The position numbers and the translations under genes are program-made. A DNA stretch of 64,000 nucleotides from Persicaria tinctoria (Eukaryota > Streptophyta > Magnoliopsida > Caryophyllales > Polygonaceae), in assembly GCA_037127255.1 (NCBI GenBank), contig JBANSL010000009.1, positions 32,235,475-32,299,474 on the forward strand. The letters run 5' to 3'. The first letter of the stretch is position 1. Each line of letters starts with the position of its first letter. Below are positions 24,655 to 35,600 of the stretch, piece by piece. The notes beneath the pieces are model-generated. The model was not told where the DNA came from, ran no database searches, and saw only the letters and a list, made by a program, of their open reading frames with translations.

Positions 24655-25900
24655 ACAAGACAAATCATTTAGTGCTATTATGGATGCTCATCTTAGATAA
24701 TTCAAGCTGGTTAGTACTTTTGATAGCCTCTTGTTTCATCAACAATTTTCTCCTTCTGTGTCCCTGTGTCTCTAATCACTGATTCACTGTCATAATCCCC
24801 CCTCTTTTTCTTTTAATGTGAATTAACTTTCATAATCTCAGGGATATGATATGCTGAAAGAAATGGAGCTTCTTATTCACCAGGTACTGTTGGAAATATA
24901 TCTTTAGATATTGAATGAAAGTAACCAAAGAGCTTTACCATTAAGCCGTAGGTTGTTTCCCTGCAATTGGCTGTTCATATACTGTTGCTTGCAAATTGAT
25001 TGTTCTTTCAAGATGTCATGATGTAGATTTTGAAATATCATTAGTTATTGACGCTTTTTCTGCAATGCACTTCTTTGTACATCAAAAGATTTTTGAATCA
25101 TAAACTTTACCTGCTTTTGTAAGAGTTTCAGTGTACATATGAATAGAACCTGGTAAAATGTGCATCTACTCTTCCTACTTTCTGTGTCATTTCTTAAATT
25201 TTTTTTAATTTTTCTTAGAAGTTACATTATTCTGTTTGGATTAAAGCCAATCAAGTTTGTGCTTATCTTTTAATTTACTCTTTTTTTCAGTTAGGATTCT
25301 TATGTAATTGTTTAGGCAAATCCTTTACCAATTTGAGATGGATCTCTCCTGTATTGCAGGTGTTAACGTGTGCACAGCAGTACAAAGAGTCCACAAGTGC
25401 CCAACAAGACAATTTGGCAAGAAGAATCCAGGAGTTCCGGACTCAAGCAGAGATGGACAGTTTAAAGAGTGCTGGAGACCTAGCAGCTTCTGGCAATGTT
25501 GATGGCATTAATAATGTTGATGCTCATTCTTACAAAAATATGCAGGCAATAGTGCTGTCAACTGCTAATGCAGAGGTAGAAAATTTCGCCTGTATCCCCA
25601 ATGCTCCTTGATCTGTGTGCTATATCTCTGCATGTTTCAGTTTTTATCATCTTAGCTTTAATACAAAATAGATTCATAAAAATGGAGCTCAAAACTGCCT
25701 ATGCAATTTCTGGAGTTAGTATATGCCAATCTGATTGTAATATAGTAATACAACACTCCCCTGTTCTTAACTCATTTTTTTCACGTGAACAGGTGCACAC
25801 AATCAAACAAGGGTATCTTTTTAAGCAATCTTCAAGCCTTAGGGGGGATCGGAAGAGACGGTTCTTTGTACTCGACAGCCGTGGAACTCTATACTATGGT
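24655..25900 (+). pseudogene. Captured ArfGAP gene fragment (BAR-PH, AGD/VAN3-like)
   Basis: Four exon-like blocks in order match the plant ACAP-type ArfGAP family. Block one ends at 24709 with SAIMDAHLR, a stop in place of the usual Tyr, then FKL. Block two is 24842-24883 (GYDMLKEMELLIHQ). Block three is 25360-25575 (VLTCAQQYKES... to NAE, 72 codons). Block four is from 25793 (VHTIKQGYLFKQSSSLRGD, RRFFVLDSRGTLYY) to about 25898. Blocks one to three are the end of the BAR domain; block four opens the PH domain. AG/GT borders and introns are kept. The ArfGAP zinc finger and ankyrin repeats are absent and a stop is present, so it is a truncated copy. It has the same orientation as the aconitase piece. 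Confidence 0.88.
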
Positions 25901-28058
25901 TGCTATTGAAGGTTCCCATCCCCAAAATGGCTACCTATATACTATTGTTTGTGCACATGAAGATACCTCCTTGTTTGCATTTGTTGATTCTGGAGCAACA
26001 ACTACGTGCACAAGACCGAGTTTCATTCCTTATTTAGTAAAGAGGTTAAAAGAAGGGACGTCGGACCACGTTTTCATGATACCATACAACCCAGGGTAAT
26101 TAGTAAATCTCATGACATTTGATATGTGCATTTGATAAATGTTGCAGTGTACTCTAAATGAAATCTTTAAGTTTATATGCATTTCTCAAATCTGCTGTTA
26201 AGAATATATAGCCCATGCATTGCTGAAATCTCATGACATTTGCTATGCATTTATGAAATCTGTTGTTGAGAATATATAGCCCATGCACTCTGAATGAAAT
26301 CTGTAAGTTTCTGTCTTGGTGGTCCTTGAAAAAAGATATGTAAGTGTATATGCATTTCTGAAATCTGCAGTTGAGAATATATAGTACATGCATTTCTAAA
26401 ATCTCATGAGATTTGATATGCATTTGATATGCATTAATTTCTGAAATATATTGTTACTTTTGCAGGAAACATTGGCTTCTGATTGTTATTTGGGGGAGTG
26501 ACCATCTCCTTACAAAGATTGGGAAAAGGCTGTAAAGAGGTATATGTTATTGTTTAGATCAAGTTTTTCAATCCTTTCCCTCTCCTTTAGGTGTTATGAA
26601 TTATTCCTTCCAACTCTATTCTGGTCATGTCGATTTGAATGTAAACAATGCAAATTGCTTTGATGATTAATACTTTTGCAGGAAACATTGGCTTCTGACT
26701 GTTATTAATACGCAGTTTTATATTTTGATGGATTTTAGTGGGCTGCATGAAGGAACCGTCCATCATACACTCAAGAACAAATCGATGAAGTTCGAGTTGA
26801 ATCTGCTCAGTATATCAAGTCTTTGCTATAGGTTAATGAAGCGTACGTCTAGGGCTGCTCAGTAAATGTGCCACTTATTTAGTACTTCTTGTTGATTGAA
26901 AATGCAGGTGATCGATCAACCATTTTTTGGGTCTAATGTCTTAAGCTTTAAAACATTTAGGGTATGAATGTTGGGGCATCATATACACTGATCGATTTAG
27001 GTGGTTTGGCTAGCCTGACCTGTTTTTGAGATGTTCGCTAGCTAGCTAGGTAATGTAGGCCGCAGATATGTAGGCTAGCCATTTACCTTTTTTTGTGATG
27101 TTGTGGCTAGCCAATTTTTTGGCTATGAACAACGGCATGGTATTTTTTGTGAATGTTACATTACGAAGCTAGTATATATGTACATGAATGCAATATATGT
27201 TCTATCGACAAAAGCGGGGTGCATATCCAAACAAACACATCAGATTCAATATTGAAAATAGTAGTGTATTCATACATTTAACATCAGATACATCTATTAA
27301 AACAGATGCCAGTGTAACTTATACACATCGTTCTCTATTTAATAAATCGTGTGTCAATAGAGCAACAACGTCATTTTACCTTTAAATCAATGTGCAAAAT
27401 AAGTTTGAACATTAAAAATGATATATGAATTGATGTATATTAGTCAAAGTAACATCGTTATCTACAAAATAAACCGATGTATCAATTGAGCAACAACGTC
27501 ATTTTATTTTGAAAAAACAGATTACAACTGTATGAAACGACATCTTCTATGTATACAACCACAATAGTGCGTTATTTTAGAAAAATATAATATCACATAT
27601 AATGGACATGAAATCAACACACAGAGAATGAATACTCTCCATGCGATGTCGATAACATGGAAACACATCAGTTATGACTATATTTCAAGTGGTCGGTTAA
27701 ATTAAAACAATAGAAAATCATAAATTATATATAGAATTTGATTATAAACGTGATCACTACAACAAAAATTGTTGTCTATATTGTATTAAGACATCAACTA
27801 TTTCAATAAATAAAGATGTAAATGTCACTTTTTTGCTTTAGGGAGACATCGTCAAATGATTTCGAATGACAAATTATGGATATTCATCAATACGTGAACA
27901 TGTCATAACCAAAATTGAGGGGTTCTAATTACTAAAAGACATCTGCTTAAAACCGATGTGGAAAGTTTTGATCTTTTACTACACGCACAAAGAGATCGGA
28001 ATTTTTTTTGAAAGACATCTGTTGACAACAGATGTATAATTGAAGTTTTCTAGTAGTG

Positions 28059-30726
28059 TTATAAACACCAGAAATTGCCCTTTGACAGAAGTTTATCTCT
28101 TGCTTCTGATGTCTTTGAACTAGTTCACATGGACGTTTGGGGCCCCTATAGATCGCCATCACTGTCTGGGGCTAGGTACTTCTTGATTGTGGTGGATGAT
28201 CACAGTAGAAGCACTTGGGCTTTCCTGTTCCGTCCCAAGGACCAGGTTTTCAATTTGATTCGTGGGTTCATTGATTTTGTTGAGACACGATTTGGGAAAA
28301 AGGTCAAGGTAATTCGGTCTGACAATGGGACCGAGTTTGTTCAACACAGGGTTCATGATTTGTTTATGAGCAAAGGTATTGTTCATCATAGGTCGGTCCC
28401 TGGGTTTCCCGAGCAAAACGGGAGGGTTGAACGTAAGCACAGGGATCTCGTAGAGACAACCCGTGCCATTCGTATTCAATCCAATCTTCCAATCCGGTTT
28501 TGGGGGGAGTGTATTTTGTCTGCAACCTACATCATCAATCTGTTACCATCTTCGGTATTGGGCTGGAAAACGCCCTATGAAATTTTGTTTCATAAGCCTA
28601 CAGAAATCGCTAATCTGAGGGTAATAAGGTGTCTTTGCTTTGCTTTAGTGCCTTCTAATCTTCGGGGTAAGATGGATGCCAAGGCATGCAGGTGTGTTCT
28701 TATTGGGTACCCCCTGGACAGAAAGGGTATAAGTTGTATGATCCGGAGACTCATAAGTGCTTGGTTAGTCGTCATGTGGTATTTAGAGAAGAGGTGTTTC
28801 CCTTCAAAGATCAGGGACACACCTCCCATTCAAACACCGATTCAAGGACAGTTCAGTTGCCCGTTGTTACCTTTGGTGATGAATCAGTCAGGAGTGTTCT
28901 TCTTGATCCTCGAGCAAGCACTCCTTCAATGAGTTCTCCCATCCTATCTGATCATCTTGAGCAAGCCGATTTCAATGATAATCCTCCTACTCCTGCGTCT
29001 GTTGCTAGCCTTGAAGCTTACTCGCCTAATGCACGTGTGGAAGATTCCCTTTCTTCCTCTTCTCCTTCACTTGAACCACCTCAGACTCGTCCCAACCGAG
29101 CCATTGTTAGACCTTCAAAGCTCAGGGATTTTGTTTGTCACAACTTGCCTCACAGGAATTTGTCAACTCATGATTCTTACTCCCAGACCTTCCATGTCTT
29201 ACGCCTGAATGACCTAGTGGATTATTCATCAAACTATGTTCATTCCCTTTTCCAAGTTCTCTTAGTTCCAGAACCTACTTCCTTTGAGAAAGCAAAGGTT
29301 CAGTCAGAGTGGATTGAGGCTATGAGAAAGGAGCTAGATACATTGGACGCCAATCACACATGGATCCTCACTACTTTGCTTAAAGGAAAGCAAGCCATTG
29401 GATGTAAGTGGGTGTATAAGGTCAAGTTCAAACCCAATGGTGAAGTTGAGAGATACAAGGGACACTTGGTTGCAAAAGGATACACTCTTGGCCTCTTCAC
29501 CAACTCGACGTCAATAATGCGTTTCTTCACGGATTCCTTGATGAGGAGGTGTATATGATATTACCTACTCGGTATGATCGGGGGTCACCAGGTCAGGTTT
29601 CCTTGCTCAAGCGTAGCCTGTATGGATTGAAGCAAGCTAGAAGACAATGGAATGTCGAGCTTACAAATCATCTGACATGCCTTGGTTTCACACAATCATC
29701 TCAGGGTTACTCCCTATTCGTCATGCGTTCTGGGAAGATGATCACATTAGCGTTGGTCTATGTTGATGATATGATTTTATCCGGCAATTGTGAATTTGAA
29801 ATTGCTTGGGTTAAACATTCATTGGATCAAGCGTTCACCATCAAGGACCTTGGTCTTGCCCGCTATTTCTTGGGCATGGAACTCTCCCGTTCCTCAGCTG
29901 GGATTCTCCTTAACAAACGGAAATATGTGTTGGATCTCCTCACCGATTCTGGTATGCTAGAGTCTAAGATTTCCAAATTTCCGATGTAGAGAGGTCTTCA
30001 TCTTAATCTAGATGATGGAGAGTTGCTCCCTGATCCGGAATCGTATAGACGATTAATTGGACGACTCCTTTATCTAACTGTTTCGCGTCCTAACATTGCT
30101 TATTCGGTTCAGCAGTTGACACAATTCCTTTCAAATCCACGTTTGCCTCACATGAAAGCTGCTTGGTTCTTGCTTTGATATCTGAAGGGTTTTATTAATT
30201 ATTCCCTGTTCTACCCCAGCAACATATCAATGACAATCAAGGCTTACTCAGACGCTGATTGGGGCAGTTGTATGTTCATTGGGCGTTCTCTTACTGGTTA
30301 ATGCGTTTTTCTTGGAGACTCCCTCATCTCCTGGAAAATGAAGAAACAATGGACTGTGTCTAAATCGACTGCTGAGAGTGAGTATAGGGCGATGTCTGCT
30401 ACTGTTGGGGAATTGATTTGGTTGGAGGGTTTGCTACTCAATTTTGGTATTCAAATTCCTCGACCGCTTCGTCTATGTCGTGATAATAAAGCTACACAAC
30501 AATTGGCAGCTAATCCGGTGTTTCACGACTGAACAAAGCACCTTCGTATTGATTGCCATTTTATTCGACAACTCGTTCAGGAAGGGTTCATTTGTACGGT
30601 TCATGTTGCTTCTAGCCAACAGTTTGCTGACCTGTTTACTAAACCCTTTGGTGCTGACCAGCATTGGTACCTCTCTCTCAAGCCTGGACTTGTGTTTGAC
30701 ACCCCACATCCACCTTGAAGGGGGGC
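28059..30726 (+). pseudogene. Copia integrase, reverse transcriptase and RNase H, degenerate
   Basis: The integrase core carries VHMDVWGPY, IRSDNGTEF and PEQNGRVERKHRD. A frameshift follows near 28730. Reverse transcriptase shows WVYKVKFKPNGEVERYK, then SLYGLKQA and the catalytic YVDDMIL near 29760, with a second break near 29490-29550. RNase H has KSTAESEYRAMS and DNKAT, with stops near 30175, 30300 and 30530. A G-rich polypurine tract (GAAGGGGGGC) ends at 30726, directly before the 3' LTR. Domain order gag-PR-IN-RT-RH identifies Copia. Confidence 0.93.
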
Positions 30727-31018
30727 TGTAGAGAGTAGGAGTGTTAGTTAAGGCAATAGCAAGGGTGGGATAACAACCCAAACGCTATGTTTTGTAGTCT
30801 GTACATGTTAGCACCGGCATTGAGTGTAGCATAGCAGCTGAGCAAGGTAGTATAAATAGGTTGTTAGCAAGACATTTTGTATGATTTTGGGTTTTACAAC
30901 AAATTATAGAAAATTCCCAAATATGTTTCCTCCTTCTGCAAGGTTCCCAACATCCATAGGAGGAGCTTGGCTCAATTTCGGTTTTACAGTGAAATCTAGA
31001 AGTTTCCTAGATTTCATA
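30727..31018 (+). repeat. Copia 3' LTR
   Basis: 292 bp, same ends as the 5' LTR, followed by TAACA (31019-31023). About 18 differences from the 5' LTR by eye. Confidence 0.95.
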
Positions 31019-31178
31019 TAACAGATTGGAGGTGAGGCGGTGAATCGATGCCAGTGCCAATTTAATTGCTTCAAGTCATATCATGCAACACTCGTTTTAT
31101 TGGAATAATTGTTCTAGATTCTTTTGAAGAGTATCTCTTAATAGGGGATGGCGAAGTGAATTTCGGGATCAACCTTTT

Positions 31179-31968
31179 TTTTTTTTAATAACAGTAGCTC
31201 ATATTATTAGAATTAAATCAAGTCGATCTCAGCGAGTTCAATCAAACTTGGCGGAAACTGATCGACGAATACATGATTCATGTCATTTGGTGGAACAAGT
31301 CTAGCCACCAAATGAGCCAATACGTTGCCAGACCAGCGTACATGTCCATAAGAGAAAGAGGAGAAAGCTCCTTGTTGTTGCTAGTATGTCATCTGCAATC
31401 ACACGTGCATAAGAGCAAACTGTTGCAGCTGCGTTTAGGCACTTGATCAGCTGCAGGGAATCGGATTACAGGTTCACTCGGTCCATCCTTCTCGCAACTG
31501 CTTGCTCGACACCCATGAGTGTCGCCTTCAACTCAGCCGTGTTCACCTCCCAGTTCACCTTCAAACATTTTACCTCAGCCCACAAGATTCGGCCCCTATC
31601 ATCACGTGCAACTGCACCTATCCATACTTCCCCGTTCCCAATCAGTGTATCATCCGAGTTAATCTTCACAACCCCTTGTGGAGGTCTGGTCCATGTCCCC
31701 ACTATCTGTCGATTGCAGGTTATGCTCCTCTCGTTTCGATTATCCCACATCGCCTTGTAGTCCTGAACAAATCTGCGGAAGCTATCCCTTAGCAGTGGGA
31801 CATTAGGAGGCCTCTCATCGAAGAGCCTCATATTTCTCGCCGTCCAAGCCACCCATGCGTTAGTAAATAGTTCCATAAGGCCTGCCGATCCTTCAACCTG
31901 ATGCACATCAGTCACAATCTGAATCAAGGACATATTCCTCAATCCCCTGACACGCAGACCCAATTGTG
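31179..31968 (-). mobile_element. 5'-truncated L1-type LINE, RNase H and 3' end
   Basis: A poly(T) run on the plus strand at 31175-31186 is the poly(A) tail of a minus-strand insertion. The flanks share the 14-bp duplication GGGATCAACCTTTT (31165-31178 and 31969-31982). The minus-strand frame 31466-31963 reads WTRPPQGVVKINSDD, VARDDRGRILWAEV and NTAELKATLMGVEQA, the plant LINE-encoded RNase H domain. A stop follows and homology continues beyond it (SDSLQLIKCLNA, then HVRWSGNVLAHLVARL). Endonuclease and reverse transcriptase are missing, consistent with truncated target-primed insertion. Confidence 0.92.
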
Positions 31969-31982
31969 GGGATCAACCTTTT

Positions 31983-32617
31983 CTTTCCATGTGCTATTTA
32001 TGAATTTGAGGAATTTTTTATGATTATGTGTAGCCTGTTAAGATTAAACTTGTAATCTCCTCACCAATAGAAAGTAAAAAACTTGTGTTAGCAATAATCG
32101 TGTCAACAATTATTGTATCAGCTGCGTCAGCATTAGCTAGCGGTCGATATCATCAATGTCAGCAATATCAGAATAATTGTGTCAGCAATAACCATGTTAG
32201 CAACGTCGATATCATCAACTTCATCGATCATCAGCAAAATCAACAACAGCCACGTTGACGTTAGTGAAATTAAAAAAAATAAATCAAAATTTGGTTAAAA
32301 AAAAACATTATCATTCAAATTTTGGTTTTAAAAATAATTGTAAGATAGAGGGAAATTTCGAGAAAATAAGAGAAGTTGGTAAGAGTAGAGAAGGGGGGTC
32401 AACATCAGCAATGTTGACGTCGACGCCCCTTCCAACTTGTGTGACCTAAATTATCGTTCAGGTAAATCTCCGGTTCTTGTTCGGGCATTTTTGTGCATTA
32501 TATTCTTATTGCAGATTACATAGGATATATATATTTGTGAAGAATGTGGCCGGGTTGTAGTCAGTGATTGAAGATGTTGATGAATGATGCTGATTATCAA
32601 ATCCTAACACGGCCTGC
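31983..32617. other. Spacer downstream of the IVD gene
   Basis: No gene is seen. From about 32085 to 32260 words like GTCAGCAAT, ATATCATCAA and TGTTAGCAAC recur irregularly, a degenerate short repeat. The end adjoining the gene would hold its 3' UTR and polyadenylation region. Confidence 0.5.
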
Positions 32618-32623
32618 TTTATT
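32618..32623 (-). terminator. Possible poly(A) signal of IVD gene
   Basis: TTTATT on the plus strand gives AATAAA on the coding strand, about 21 bases after the stop codon. That is close for a plant signal, so the true cleavage site may use another element further on. Confidence 0.3.
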
Positions 32624-32644
32624 AGCTTCCACATACATATATAT

Positions 32645-35600
32645 TCACTGCTCCTTGAATAGCTCGCGGCCGATAATCATCCTTCTGATCTCGCTCGTTC
32701 CCGCCCCTATCTCGTATAATTTGGCATCTCGAAGAAAACGCCCAGTCGGGTACTCGTTCATGTACCCGTTCCCACCTAAACATTGTATGGCCTGCAAGAC
32801 CACAAATGATCGATCGATATCATGTCATTCCCTTGAATCAATACTTCATTTCAGTTACCTTTCGAAGGGCCTTCACATTCATCATATATCAACCGGCCTA
32901 CTAAAGAGTAGCTATGCCGTTTGAGCCATCGGTTGTCTCTTTATATTTTCCTATCATTTTTTCTTTGGATAAAACTTGCTTGAGATTTAAAGATCGATGT
33001 TGTTAATTACCTGAAGAGCAACTTGGGTAGCTCGTTCTGCAGCACAAAGGATAACCCCTGCACATTCCTGCAAAGATACAACCAATGACTTAACGTTTTG
33101 TAGGTGTGAAAGAGAAGGTAATTTTGTTAGTATGAATTTTCGTCGGTGAATAAAATGATTTCCTTATAATCATTGTAGGTTATAAATTTAGCCACAGATG
33201 ATTTTCATACAACAGTAATAGAAACACACAAGAAACTATAATACATTGATAGAAATGAGCACCTTCGGATCAACTAATCCATTGTCGCAATCTTTTGCAA
33301 CGGAGTATACATATGACCTGCAAATAAGATACAAATTAAAGAATATGTTAGATACTTAGATTGGTATATTATAGTCCAACGCGCGCAATCAGACAGTGAA
33401 CATTACGCGAAAGGTACAGTGGTTCTACCTTGATGATTGAAGCGAAGTATACATATCGGCCAACTTTCCCTGTGAGAATATATTCAATCAACGTCGATCA
33501 ACAAGATTATAGACCAAACCAAGAAGAGAAAAAAGGGGTCACTGAAAACCTGTATAAACTGGAATTCGCCAATTGGACGGCCAAACTGTTCTCTCTGTCG
33601 AACATAAGGCAGTACAACATCAAGGCACGCCTGCATTATACCGAGTGGCCCTCCTGCGAAAACAACCCTCTCCAAGTCGAGCCCCGACATCAGAACATAT
33701 ATTCCTGGTGAAGTTAAAAGGGAACTTCATATCATAACTATAAGAACCCTCAGCATATATAGAACAAAAGCCACGGTGTGGCATAGGATCGGATCGGATG
33801 CATTAGGTTGTTACCTTTCCCTTCTTGGCCAAGAATGTTTTGTTTGGGAACAAAGCAATTATCAAAGACAAGCTCACACCTGCAATTAGCATTTTCTTAT
33901 GATCCATCTCCAAATGATCTTATAGAGAGATGTGAAAAGTAGTTGATTCCAACTATAAATATAGGGCACAAACGTATCGCTTCCTCGCATCCCCAATTTG
34001 TCTAGCTTTTGGGCAGTGCTGAATCTGCAATTCAAATTGGTGAATGTCGCAATCCAAGAGATTATATTGTTGATAGAATAAATTACATACCCGGGCATTC
34101 CTTTTTCGATGATAAATGCTGTGATTCCTTTCGAATGTGCCTTAATGTCTGTTTTTGCATAAACAATCTGTTACACCATCAGCATACAAAATCGGCGTGT
34201 AAGCCATCATGTGAAGTGAATGGGATCATATCTCATTCTTTTCTTGATATTGTGTACTGTACAGGTAATGGGAGTGTATTAATTCATCATCTCAATTAAT
34301 TACCAGAGTTTCAGCAATGGGGCCGTTAGTACACCACATTTTGTTCCCATTCAGAACATAGCCACCATCAACTCGATCAGCTTTGGTTTTCATGCTGACA
34401 ACATCTGAACCAGCTGAAAGGGAGGAAAACAAAAAACTCTCTCAAATTATGAGTTTCAAACAAAAATATGTGCTCAAAGCAATGTTCTAAAAATTCCGCC
34501 TAGGCGCTAGGCGGCCCCCTTCCACATAGAGCTAGGATCCGCCTAGATCTGCCTAGCGCTTTTTAGAACACTGGCTCGATCAAAAGGGTTCAGTATAATG
34601 AATAATATGCTTGTTTTCACCGTACAGTTTGGTTCACTCATTGCCAAAGCACCCACATGCTCTCCGCTGATCAGCTGCACTCAAATAAGTAGGAGAAAGT
34701 AATAAGTAGTTGTTTTTCGCTATGGAGATCGAATTTGAAATGAGTAACAAAAATTTTGAAGTATGAAACCTTTGGAAGATATTTCTCCTTCTGAGCAGCA
34801 TTTGCATTCTTGGCCTAATTAATCAGAAATCATCAAGAATGCATTATATATAATATTCATTGATAGAAATAATGTTGTTGCAAACTAAACATATGTAGCA
34901 TTGCATTTGTATGGGTTAATTACCAGCTGATTGATGCACACATTAGAATGAACTATATATGATAGGCCAACAGATCCTGAAGCCCGGCTTATCTCCTCCA
35001 TTGCAATGCTGTGATAGAGATAACCAAGCCCAAGTCCCCCATACTCCACTGTAAATATATTCATCATTGACTATATCAGTCCCAGATTTAATGGAGCAAT
35101 CCTGTGTCAAAAAAAGTCAAACAACAACAATATAGTGCTTAATGGAGCTAGGTAGTCTAGCTAGTTATAAACAAGGTGAATCCCGACCTTATAATCAAAA
35201 TACCGAAAATCCGACATATATTACTAGCTCTCATTTCAAAAGGCTCGAACGAGATTCCTGAAATTTAGCATATTTCACCAAGATGTAATTATATTGGGAT
35301 TTCTAAGCTAAAATTGATTGTTCAACTTTCTAAAATTTAAATTGGATATATTCTCATGAAACTGTATATTAACAATTCAAAAAAACAGAGAATGTTTATA
35401 GGGGTCCAAGATGCTAATTAATTCGCTTGAAGAAAAGGGAGGCGATGATCGCACCTGGTGCAGTAATCCCGTGAAGATTAAAGTCGCCCATGAGTTTCCA
35501 CAAGTTCATTTCCTGCAAAATCATTAAATCTTTTCCTAAATGAATGAAGATTAAAACAACAATTAAGTAGATACAAAAAAAAAAAAGAAAAAAAAGAAAC

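Larger units (their letters stand above)
21432..28058. mobile_element. CACTA transposon carrying host gene fragments (Pack-CACTA)
   Basis: The ends are CACTACTAGAA and TTCTAGTAGTG, with similarity continuing inward. Subterminal ACATC(T/G)GTT-type words recur at both ends, including a short AGACATCTGTTGACAACAGATGT-like hairpin near 28013. It interrupts the Copia frame between Ala (21429-21431) and Tyr (28060-28062). The expected 3-bp duplication is not clean: GCT on the left, with only T left of it on the right. No transposase is recognised. The interior has an imperfect 300-bp duplication, exons of aconitase and of an ArfGAP with intron-like spacers, a 120-bp tandem repeat, and an unidentified exon-like frame at about 25907-26096 ending before a GT donor. 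Confidence 0.9.
19182..31018 (+). mobile_element. Ty1/Copia LTR retrotransposon, degenerate, interrupted by CACTA
   Basis: Two 292-bp LTRs (19182-19473 and 30727-31018) are flanked by the 5-bp duplication TAACA (19177-19181 and 31019-31023). An initiator-Met-type primer site follows the left LTR and a G-rich polypurine tract precedes the right one. Gag, protease, integrase, reverse transcriptase and RNase H follow in Copia order. By eye the LTRs differ at about 18 sites, so the insertion is not recent. The element is 11.8 kb only because a 6.6-kb CACTA element sits inside it; without that it is about 5.2 kb, normal for the superfamily. Several stops and frameshifts make it non-functional. Confidence 0.96.

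Noticed and set aside
34490..34565. GCGCTAGGCGG / CGCCTAG short inverted words in an IVD intron
   Set aside because: Possibly the end of a small unidentified MITE, but no complete termini or target duplication could be found.
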